Below are positions 17,822 to 25,061 of a stretch of 64,000 nt of DNA, piece after piece. The DNA comes from Negativicoccus succinicivorans. GTDB taxonomy: Bacteria > Bacillota > Negativicutes > Veillonellales > Negativicoccaceae. Both the position numbers and the translations under genes were made by a program. The notes under the pieces are model-generated. The model was not told the DNA's origin, made no database searches, and saw nothing but the letters and a program-made list of their open reading frames with translations. The stretch spans positions 139,005 through 203,004 of the forward strand of contig NZ_JACHHI010000002.1 in assembly GCF_014207605.1 (NCBI RefSeq), given 5' to 3'. The stretch's first letter is position 1, and every line of letters begins with the position of its first letter.

Positions 17822-20125
17822 ATGGAACTGTTAAACGTCATCTGCAGCAAAGCAGCATACGAATGCTTTGACTTGCTTTCCGATCGTGAAGTTCTTTTTT
17901 TGGAAGATGTCATCGATAATTTCGAGGTGGATTTAACTTCGGCGGCGGTCGTGATCGTCACGGAGGATGAAGCGAATTGTCTGCAACGATTCATCGATTC
18001 GGCGTTGAATATTCCGATGTTCGTCATCCGTACGCGTCGGGACACTCAAATTCCGCTGGATCTCCTGGCGGCCGGCGTTCACGTTATGGACGTCAACGAA
18101 TTTGATCGCGACCTGTTCGGACGTCAGATCGAACAGGCGGCCAAAGATTATGAAAAAGAAATTTTACCCCCGTTCTTCCGTGAAATGACCGAATATGTGG
18201 GAACCGGTAACATGACGCTGGCGACGCCGGGGCACCATGGCGGTCAGTTCTTCCGTAAACATCCGGCCGGACGTGCCCTTTACGACTGGTTCGGTGAAAA
18301 TCTGTTCCGCTCCGATATGAGTTCGTCCGACGTACGCATGGGCGATCTTCTGATTCACGAAGGGGCGCCGGCGGAAGCGGAAAAACACGCGGCGAAAGTA
18401 TTTAACGCCGACACGACTTACTTCGTCATGAACGGCACGTCGACGGCCAATAAAGTCGTCATCAACGCGCTCTTGCATCCGGGCGATGTCGTACTGTTCG
18501 ACCGTAACAACCACAAATCCGTGCACCACGGCGCGTTGGTACAGGTCGGCGCGAAACCGGTTTATTTGGAAACCGGACGCAACCCGTTCGGCTTTATCGG
18601 CGGCGTGGATGAACATTGCTTTGAAGAAGACTATCTGCGCGCGGAAGTCGCCAAAGTCGATCCGGAAAAAGCCAAGGCGAAACGCCCGTTCCGTTTGGCG
18701 TTGATCCAGCTCGGCACCTATGACGGCACGATTTATAACGCGCGTCAGGTCATCGACCGCATCGGTCACCTGTGCGACTACATCCTTTTCGACTCCGCTT
18801 GGGTCGGTTATGAACAATTTATTCCGATGCTGCGCGACTGCAGCCCGCTGCTTTTGGAACTCGGACCGGATGATCCGGGCGTCATGGTCACGCAGTCGGT
18901 ACATAAACAGCTCGCCGGCTTCTCGCAGGCCTCCCAAATTCATAAAAAAGACAGTCACATTAAAGATCAGCCGCGGTACTGCAACGACGACTGCTTCAAC
19001 AACGCATTTATGTTGCACGCGTCGACCTCGCCGTTCTACGCGATTTTCGCCTCGCTGGACGTCAACGCGAAGATCCACGAAGGCGAAGCGGGCCGCAAAT
19101 TGTGGGCCGATACCGTTAAGCTCGGCATTGATATCCGCAAAGAAATCATCAAAAACTGTCACTATTTCAAGCCGTTCATTCCGGAAACGATCGACGGCAA
19201 AGCGTGGGAAGATTACGACACCAATATCATCGCCAATGATATCCGCTTCTTCCGCATGAACCCGAAAGACAGCTGGCACGGCTTTGCAGCGTACGGTAAA
19301 AATCAGTACGTCATTGATCCGTGCAAGTTGCTCCTCTATACGCCGGGCATCAATAAAAAAACGTGGGAATATGAAGACTTCGGTATTCCGGCGGGATTGC
19401 TTTCGAACTACCTGCGCGAACACGGCATGACACCGGAAAAGAGCGATCTGAACTCGATTCTCTTCCTGCTTACGCCGGCGGAAACCTACACGAAGATGCA
19501 GAACCTGATTTCACTCCTCGTGCGGTTTGAAACCTGTCTGGACGAAGATCTGCCGCTTTCGCAGGTATTGCCGAAGATTTATAAACAAAACGAAGCCCGT
19601 TACAAAGGCTACACCATTCGACAACTCTGCCAGGAAATGCACGATTTCTACAAATCGCGCCGCGTCAACATTCTGCAGAAACGTTTGTTCCGCAAAGAAT
19701 ACATGCCGGAAGTCGCGATGAGCGCGAAAGACGCGAACTATGAATTCGTCGCGGGCAACTGGGAAAAAGTCACCCTCGATCAGATCAAAGGCCGCGTAGC
19801 TTTGGAAGGCGCGTTGCCGTACCCGCCGGGAATCCTCACGATTGATCCGGGCGAACGCTGGGGCGATACCGTCATCGAATATTTCCGTGCCTTGGAAGAT
19901 ACGATCAATCTGTTACCGGGATTTGCCGGTGAAATTCAGGGCGTTCACTTCGCTGAAATCGACGGTAAAACACGCGCGGTAGCGTATGTTTTGAAAGACG
20001 AAAGCGTCATTCAAAACGCGCAGCCGCATCGCGCCGACACCAAAGAGAAAGCGACGAGCTCGGCGACGACGCCGAAAAAAGAAAACGCGGATAGTAAAGC
20101 GGCCGCGAAAACGACAAAAAAATAA
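17822..20125 (+). CDS. Orn/Lys/Arg decarboxylase, fold type I (copy 1)
   Basis: A 767-residue PLP enzyme of the bacterial biodegradative/biosynthetic Orn-Lys-Arg decarboxylase family: N-terminal wing (about 1-130), large PLP domain, C-terminal domain. The Schiff-base lysine lies in TQSVHKQLAGFSQ (K362). LATPGHHGGQFFRKHPAGR near 135 is typical. The ATG at 17822 follows AGGAGGA; an upstream in-frame TTG (17768) lacks one. An antiporter follows in the same orientation, so decarboxylation plus exchange is expected to consume protons. The C-terminus carries a Lys/Ala-rich tail absent from copy 2. Ornithine is the likely substrate; lysine or arginine cannot be excluded. Confidence 0.9.
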   Translation: MELLNVICSKAAYECFDLLSDREVLFLEDVIDNFEVDLTSAAVVIVTEDEANCLQRFIDSALNIPMFVIRTRRDTQIPLDLLAAGVHVMDVNEFDRDLFGRQIEQAAKDYEKEILPPFFREMTEYVGTGNMTLATPGHHGGQFFRKHPAGRALYDWFGENLFRSDMSSSDVRMGDLLIHEGAPAEAEKHAAKVFNADTTYFVMNGTSTANKVVINALLHPGDVVLFDRNNHKSVHHGALVQVGAKPVYLETGRNPFGFIGGVDEHCFEEDYLRAEVAKVDPEKAKAKRPFRLALIQLGTYDGTIYNARQVIDRIGHLCDYILFDSAWVGYEQFIPMLRDCSPLLLELGPDDPGVMVTQSVHKQLAGFSQASQIHKKDSHIKDQPRYCNDDCFNNAFMLHASTSPFYAIFASLDVNAKIHEGEAGRKLWADTVKLGIDIRKEIIKNCHYFKPFIPETIDGKAWEDYDTNIIANDIRFFRMNPKDSWHGFAAYGKNQYVIDPCKLLLYTPGINKKTWEYEDFGIPAGLLSNYLREHGMTPEKSDLNSILFLLTPAETYTKMQNLISLLVRFETCLDEDLPLSQVLPKIYKQNEARYKGYTIRQLCQEMHDFYKSRRVNILQKRLFRKEYMPEVAMSAKDANYEFVAGNWEKVTLDQIKGRVALEGALPYPPGILTIDPGERWGDTVIEYFRALEDTINLLPGFAGEIQGVHFAEIDGKTRAVAYVLKDESVIQNAQPHRADTKEKATSSATTPKKENADSKAAAKTTKK

Positions 20126-20165
20126 TCGCCCGAGTGGCGGTGGTATCTAAAAGGATGCGATCACT

Positions 20166-21503
20166 ATGTCACAAGCAGCAAAAAAAATGGGCGTCGTTCA
20201 GCTGACTATTATTACGGCGGTTAACATGATGGGCTCCGGCATCATCATGTTGCCCGCCAAGCTGGCGTCCGTTGGTACGATGTCGATCCTCTCCTGGCTG
20301 GTGACGGCGGTAGGGTCGATGTGTTTGGCTTACTGTTTTGCCCAATGCAGCATGTTCAGCAGAGAACAGGGCGGCATGGGCGGCTACGCCGACAACGCGT
20401 TCGGCAAGGCCGGCAATTTTCTTTGCAACTATACATACTCGTTTTCATTGATTATCGCCAATGTCGCGATTGCGATTTCCGCGGTCGGCTACGGCACGGA
20501 ATTTATGGATATGAAACTGTCGGCCTTGGGTGTCGGGATCGCAACGATCGCGACGCTTTGGGTGACGTCAGTACTGAATTTCGGTGGCGCCGGCATTACC
20601 GGCAAAATCGGTTCCGTTACCGTTTGGGGCGTAATTATTCCGGTCGTCGGCATCAGTCTGATCGGCTGGTTCTGGTTTGACCCGACGCTCTATATCAACT
20701 CATGGAACCCGCACGGACTGCCTTTTATGGAAGGAGTCAGCGAGTCGATTACGCTAACCCTCTGGTCGTTCTTGGGTTTGGAATCCGCATGCGCCAACAG
20801 CGACGCGGTGGAAAATCCGGAAAAGAACGTACCGATTGCGGTGTTGGGCGGCACGCTGGGAGCAGCGATCGTCTACATTGCCTCGACCAACGTCATGGCG
20901 GGGATAGTGCCGATTGATCAGTTGGCTGCTTCCAACGCACCGTTCGGCTTTGTCTTTGCGCATATGTTCAGTCCGATCGCCGGCAAGATCGTCATGGGTC
21001 TGATGTCGCTCGCCTGCATCGGTTCGCTTTTGGGCTGGCAGTTCACGACCGCGCAGGTATTGAAGTCGTCGGCGGACGTCGGCTACTTCCCGCGCGTTTT
21101 CTCGAAAGTCACACGCGCCAATGCGCCGGTCGCCGGCATGATCATCATGACGATTATCGAAACCGTCATCGCCTTCGCCACGATTTCTCCGAGCCTGATG
21201 GAACAGTTCAGCGCGATCGTCGATCTCGCGGTCGTCACCAACCTTGTTCCCTATGTGCTTTCGATGGCCGCCTTGCCGATTATCTTGCATAAAGCGGGCG
21301 TGTCGAAACAAAAACGGCTGACCACGTACGCGGTCAACCTCATCGCGACCGCGTACAGCTTCTACGCCCTGTATGCCTGCGGCGAATTCGCGCTGGCCTA
21401 CGGCGGCCTGGTCACCTTCTTAGGCTGGACATTTTATGGCTTTATCGCCAATCAATTCGAAGTTCGTCGGCCCGAAGAAAAGGTGACGACAAGTCAAATT
21501 TGA
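20166..21503 (+). CDS. APC-family amino acid/polyamine antiporter, PotE-like (copy 1)
   Basis: A 445-residue protein with twelve predicted transmembrane helices. The N-terminal VQLTIITAVNMMGSGIIMLP contains the APC substrate-binding GSGI motif in helix 1. It resembles PotE/CadB, which exchange putrescine-ornithine or cadaverine-lysine across the inner membrane. It lies 40 bases after decarboxylase copy 1 with an AAAAGGA site and no hairpin between, so the two are probably co-translated. It shares extensive blocks with the copy at 27352, indicating module duplication. Confidence 0.88.
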   Translation: MSQAAKKMGVVQLTIITAVNMMGSGIIMLPAKLASVGTMSILSWLVTAVGSMCLAYCFAQCSMFSREQGGMGGYADNAFGKAGNFLCNYTYSFSLIIANVAIAISAVGYGTEFMDMKLSALGVGIATIATLWVTSVLNFGGAGITGKIGSVTVWGVIIPVVGISLIGWFWFDPTLYINSWNPHGLPFMEGVSESITLTLWSFLGLESACANSDAVENPEKNVPIAVLGGTLGAAIVYIASTNVMAGIVPIDQLAASNAPFGFVFAHMFSPIAGKIVMGLMSLACIGSLLGWQFTTAQVLKSSADVGYFPRVFSKVTRANAPVAGMIIMTIIETVIAFATISPSLMEQFSAIVDLAVVTNLVPYVLSMAALPIILHKAGVSKQKRLTTYAVNLIATAYSFYALYACGEFALAYGGLVTFLGWTFYGFIANQFEVRRPEEKVTTSQI

Positions 21504-21548
21504 TACTTCATATAAGGGTTGTCTTGGGATGCTTCATACCGGTCGTCT

Positions 21549-21576
21549 TGTGTGAAAGTAATAAATTCGATACAAT
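21549..21576 (+). promoter_or_regulatory. Promoter of lysR
   Basis: TTGTGT, 16-bp spacer, TACAAT after the antiporter stop. Confidence 0.5.
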
Positions 21577-21605
21577 TACATCGTGAGACAACAAGCCATT
21601 TGAGC

Positions 21606-21625
21606 AGGTGGGGGCAACTCCACCT
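21606..21625 (+). promoter_or_regulatory. GNRA-capped leader hairpin before lysR
   Basis: AGGTGGGG / CTCCACCT closes a GCAA tetraloop, 24 bases before the lysR start. There is no T-run, so it is more likely a stability or translational element than a terminator. Confidence 0.5.
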
Positions 21626-21648
21626 TGTTCTTGCATTGGGGGATTACG

Positions 21649-22569
21649 ATGAATCTGGATTTTTATCGCAACTTTGTTACTGTGGCGGAATCCTATACCG
21701 TAAGTGAAGCCGCGCGACGTTTGAATATCGCGCAGCCGGCCTTGTCAGCGCAAATTAAAAGCCTGGAGTCGTATTACGGCGTTCAACTGATTAAAACGAG
21801 ACAGGGCAGTCGTCACTTGGAGTTGACGGCCGCCGGTGAACTTTTATATCGGCGGATGCGCCATATTTTGAATGCGACGGATGTACTGCGGACCGACCTG
21901 AAAATGGTCGCTTTCAATGAACTGGAAACGGTCGCGATCGGCACGGTGCCGGATCTTTCGATGGCTGTAGGTGAATATGTCGCCGACTTCGCCGAAAAGC
22001 ATCCGGATCGCCGTTGGCGCATTACTGTCAACGATGTCGCCACGCTCGCCGACCATTTGGAGCGCGGTGAGATTCATTGCATCATTACGCCGTTTGCCGC
22101 GTCGCAGGCATTTATGTATACTTTGGAGGGCGCGTTTACAAGACCGATTTACGCGATCGGAAGGAAGGATCACCCGCTATTGAAAGATAAGCAGCATGTA
22201 CGAATGACATCCCTGACCAAGGAACCGATTTGCTTGGCGACGGAATTGGAAGAAGGATTTTTCCGCAGCTGTCGTGAAGAACATGTCGAAATTCCCGTTG
22301 GGATACGCTGCACATCGACGGCGACGGTGGTCGATGTGGCCTTGCGTTGCCATCGGATCGCGGTCATCGCGGGCGACGTGTCGCCGTGGTTGGCTCCCTA
22401 CATTACGGCGGTGCCGTTACGCAGCAAATACCTGAGGGCGGAGCATTACGTCTATACCCAAAAAGGGGTGGAGCTCCCTAAAGTCATGCGTCAATTTCTT
22501 GACCACCTTAAAGACAGGGAGGACTACCGACCCGATTTCCCGCGTTCCGAGATGTCCGCGGAGGTTTGA
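21649..22569 (+). CDS. LysR-family transcriptional regulator
   Basis: A 306-residue LTTR. The N-terminal winged helix-turn-helix includes AARRLNIAQPALSAQIKSLE (about 19-38), and the periplasmic-binding-like effector domain follows. The start at 21649 (MNLDFYRNFVTVAESYTVSE) is the usual LTTR beginning; an in-frame start 24 bases upstream lacks support. It lies between the two decarboxylase/antiporter modules in the same orientation, so it may control one or both. Its effector is unknown. Confidence 0.88.
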   Translation: MNLDFYRNFVTVAESYTVSEAARRLNIAQPALSAQIKSLESYYGVQLIKTRQGSRHLELTAAGELLYRRMRHILNATDVLRTDLKMVAFNELETVAIGTVPDLSMAVGEYVADFAEKHPDRRWRITVNDVATLADHLERGEIHCIITPFAASQAFMYTLEGAFTRPIYAIGRKDHPLLKDKQHVRMTSLTKEPICLATELEEGFFRSCREEHVEIPVGIRCTSTATVVDVALRCHRIAVIAGDVSPWLAPYITAVPLRSKYLRAEHYVYTQKGVELPKVMRQFLDHLKDREDYRPDFPRSEMSAEV

Positions 22570-22594
22570 CACTCGAAAAAGGGTTTGCTATAAT
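22566..22594 (+). promoter_or_regulatory. Perfect consensus promoter upstream of a short ORF and lysS
   Basis: TTGACA, 17-bp spacer, TATAAT. The -35 box overlaps the lysR stop codon. The transcript would start near 22600 and read a 37-codon ORF and then lysS. Confidence 0.8.
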
Positions 22595-22649
22595 TTATGA
22601 AACATAAGATTGTTAATAAATTAAATTGACAACTAGTGGGAGGTCCGGT

Positions 22650-22763
22650 ATGGAAGGGCAATTCGACGCGGTATACTTACGTTGCGTGCAGCCGTCAGCG
22701 CCGGCACGCCGTGTGATCCTGCCGCGTAAGGCGACAGATGCCAAACCGACGTTTCGTCGGTAA
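22650..22763 (+). CDS. Short ORF of 37 codons, unknown
   Basis: ATG at 22650 with GGGAGGT 6 bases upstream and a consensus promoter 55 bases before. It encodes a 37-residue Arg-rich peptide that starts MEGQFDAVYLRCVQPSAP and ends KPTFRR. Its last codons overlap a hairpin CCGACG / CGTCGG (22745-22759). It may be a leader peptide for lysS or a small protein; I do not recognise a family. The good ribosome site and the codon composition resembling neighbours support translation. Confidence 0.5.
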   Translation: MEGQFDAVYLRCVQPSAPARRVILPRKATDAKPTFRR

Positions 22764-22829
22764 AATACTTTTCTGCACATCACAAAGAAAATTCATTACG
22801 GCTATGTCGACTTAAAAGGAGAGAATAAC

Positions 22830-24371
22830 ATGGATAACGCACAAAACGAACAGGCTAATGTACAGAATGACCACAGTTCCGAATTGGAACAACTGCGCGA
22901 AGGCGAATCGGAGCAGATGCAGATCCGCCGTGAAAAGCTGCAGAAGATTTACGATTTAGGAGTGACGCCGTTCGGTCAGAAATTTGACTGGACGCATCAT
23001 AATCAGCAGATCATTGACGAATTTGCTGAACTGGAAGAGCAGGAAGTCGCGATTGCCGGTCGTATCATGGCGATCCGCGATCACGGCAAAACGGCGTTCC
23101 TGAATCTGCGCGACTTCACGGGCGACATTCAAGTCTACTTGCGCCAAGATGAAGTGTCCGAGCTCGAATGCCAACTGTTTCAATTGCTGGATATCGGTGA
23201 TATCGTCGGAATTAACGGAAAGGTATTCAAAACGCACAAGGGTGAAATCACCGTGCGCGTGGAAAAACTGACCTTGCTTTCGAAGGGCTTGCGTCCGTTG
23301 CCGAACAAATGGCAGGGCTTGAAAGATCCGGAAATTCGTTACCGTCAACGTTACGTCGACCTGATCATGAACCCGCAAGTGCGTGACACCTTCAAAAAGC
23401 GTTCGCAGATCATTAACTGCATTCGCGAATGGCTCACCGATCACGGCTTCATGGAAGTCGAAACGCCGATGATGCAGACGATCTACGGCGGCGCGGCCGC
23501 GCGTCCGTTCATCACGCACCACAACGCGCATAACATGGATGTGTACATGCGGATCTCGCCGGAATTGTACCTGAAGAGATTGGTCGTCGGCGGTTTCGAA
23601 CGCGTCTTTGAAATCAACCGCAACTTCCGCAATGAAGGTATCGACAACCGTCACAATCCGGAATTCACGATGCTGGAAACGTACCAGGCGTACGGCAACT
23701 TTGAAGACGCCATCTACCAGACGGAACAAATCGTCTCCTACTGCGCGCAGAAGGTACTCGGCACGATGAAAATTAATTATCAGGGCACGGAAATCGATCT
23801 TACTCCGCCGTGGAACCGCATGACCATGCCGGAAGCGGTCAAGAAATTCTCGGGCGAAGACTTTGATCAGGTAGAAACGATCGAAGAAGCGCGCGCGATC
23901 GCGGATCGCCTCGGTGCGGAATACACGGAGCATGACGGCATCGGCAAGATTCTGAACGCCTGCTTTGAAGAAGTGGCGGAAGAAAAACTGATTCAGCCGA
24001 CCTTTATTTTCGGTCACCCGCTGGAAATTTCGCCGCTCGCCAAACAGAATAAAGAAAATCCGTCGATTACCGACCGCTTTGAAGCATTTATCTTCGGTCG
24101 CGAACTCGCCAACGGCTACTCCGAATTGAATGACCCGATCGATCAGCGCGGTCGCTTCGAACAGCAAATGCGCGAATTTGAATTGGGCGATGACGAAGCC
24201 CATCAGATGGACGAAGACTTCGTCGCCGCTTTGGAATACGGCTTGCCGCCGACCGGCGGCTTGGGCATCGGGATTGATCGCATGATCATGTTCCTGACGG
24301 ATGCCGCATCCATTCGTGATGTCATCCTGTTCCCGCTGATGCGTCCGGAAGAAGGACGTGCCGCGCGGTGA
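22830..24371 (+). CDS. lysS: Lysyl-tRNA synthetase, class II
   Basis: A 513-residue class II LysRS. An N-terminal extension (about 1-60) precedes the anticodon-binding OB domain. The catalytic domain shows motif 1 with FMEVETPMMQ, motif 2 FRNEGIDNRHNPEFTMLE, and motif 3 GLGIGIDRMIMFLT. It charges tRNA-Lys with lysine and ATP. It follows the 37-codon ORF by 66 bases with AAAGGAG. Its position beside basic amino-acid decarboxylase modules is suggestive but may be coincidental. A terminator follows. Confidence 0.97.
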   Translation: MDNAQNEQANVQNDHSSELEQLREGESEQMQIRREKLQKIYDLGVTPFGQKFDWTHHNQQIIDEFAELEEQEVAIAGRIMAIRDHGKTAFLNLRDFTGDIQVYLRQDEVSELECQLFQLLDIGDIVGINGKVFKTHKGEITVRVEKLTLLSKGLRPLPNKWQGLKDPEIRYRQRYVDLIMNPQVRDTFKKRSQIINCIREWLTDHGFMEVETPMMQTIYGGAAARPFITHHNAHNMDVYMRISPELYLKRLVVGGFERVFEINRNFRNEGIDNRHNPEFTMLETYQAYGNFEDAIYQTEQIVSYCAQKVLGTMKINYQGTEIDLTPPWNRMTMPEAVKKFSGEDFDQVETIEEARAIADRLGAEYTEHDGIGKILNACFEEVAEEKLIQPTFIFGHPLEISPLAKQNKENPSITDRFEAFIFGRELANGYSELNDPIDQRGRFEQQMREFELGDDEAHQMDEDFVAALEYGLPPTGGLGIGIDRMIMFLTDAASIRDVILFPLMRPEEGRAAR

Positions 24372-24422
24372 CAACGCGGAAGAAGCATCGGAAAACGAAG
24401 AAAAATAAAAGAGCCATCACCC

Positions 24423-24450
24423 AAAAGAGACCCCGAGGGGTCTCTTTTTT
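24423..24450 (+). terminator. Terminator of lysS
   Basis: AAAAGAGACCCC / GGGGTCTCTTTTTT with a GA loop: very strong. Confidence 0.92.
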
Positions 24451-24785
24451 AGTATTTACATCATTTAAATATAGTAAAAATATATAAGTTAATCATCGCT
24501 TTATGAAACTTAAAATTTCAGTATGCATGGAACGCAAGCGTCTCCAAAAGGGAGGATAAAAATAAAATTATAAAAACACGCGAATATATTAAAACTATTT
24601 TTTATGATTTCTAATATATGTGCTTGGAATAGCCACTGAGCCTTATAACAAAGGCATTGATAAGATTATAAAATAATCCGGTCATTATTTTATAAAAAAT
24701 CTCAATTATCAATAAAATTTTTGTTTATTGTCAAAATAAATTAAATACACTGAGTTTCTGAGGTATTTCTATGAAATTTATGAAA
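24451..24785. other. AT-rich intergenic stretch without gene
   Basis: About 335 bases of markedly AT-rich DNA between lysS and the second decarboxylase promoter. I see no ORF with a ribosome site, only short A/T tracts. It may act as an UP-element or curved DNA for the downstream promoter; this is a guess. Confidence 0.6.
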
Positions 24786-24815
24786 TTGACAACTTTCAAA
24801 GTAAAGTACTATAAT
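24786..24815 (+). promoter_or_regulatory. Promoter of decarboxylase module 2
   Basis: TTGACA, 18-bp spacer, TATAAT, embedded in AT-rich DNA. Transcription would begin near 24822, giving a ~240-nt leader. Confidence 0.75.
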
Positions 24816-24821
24816 GTTGTT

Positions 24822-25061
24822 GAACGCTGGGTGAAAGCCGCAAACACCCGTGTGGCACGTAGCGATGTTTTTTTGCACCTCAGGTGGTCAGAATTGGATA
24901 ATGAGCCAGGACAGAATCGGTCGACGATCTGCCGGGCGAATGCAAATCGCCGAGTGGGGAAACCGATTCGGCAGGCTGATGTACATCATCGTTGTGCTAA
25001 TGCCGTTTTTTTGTGGCTATGACATTTATTGTCTAAGTAAGAAGACTGGGAGGTCTTAATA
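24822..25061 (+). promoter_or_regulatory. Structured leader RNA of decarboxylase 2 (candidate riboswitch)
   Basis: A GC-rich structured block inside AT-rich surroundings. The closing stem pairs 24855-24867 (GCAC, 2-nt bulge, AGCGATG) with 24987-24997 (CATCGTTGTGC). Inside, CTGCCG (24929-34) pairs CGGCAG (24969-74) around GGCGA/TCGCC (24935-39/24947-51). AATCGGT (24915-21) can pair ACCGATT (24962-68), which crosses the CTGCCG stem, giving a pseudoknot or switch. A T7 run (25006-25012) follows the closing stem, so it can act as a terminator. It matches no riboswitch consensus I know. Confidence 0.65.

Noticed and set aside
18164..19423. 419-codon minus-strand frame
   Set aside because: Antisense shadow of decarboxylase 1; same composition artefact.
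22956..24374. 472-codon minus-strand frame
   Set aside because: Antisense to lysS, low-complexity Phe/Arg-rich translation, no start signals.
24771..25022. 83-codon ORF in the leader of decarboxylase 2
   Set aside because: It starts upstream of the promoter's -10 box and runs through the RNA structure; no ribosome site, so not a leader peptide.
24822..25061. Leader considered as lysine, cobalamin or TPP riboswitch
   Set aside because: Fragments such as GAGCCAGGA or GGATAATG recall cobalamin and TPP motifs, but the remaining conserved blocks and their order are missing.
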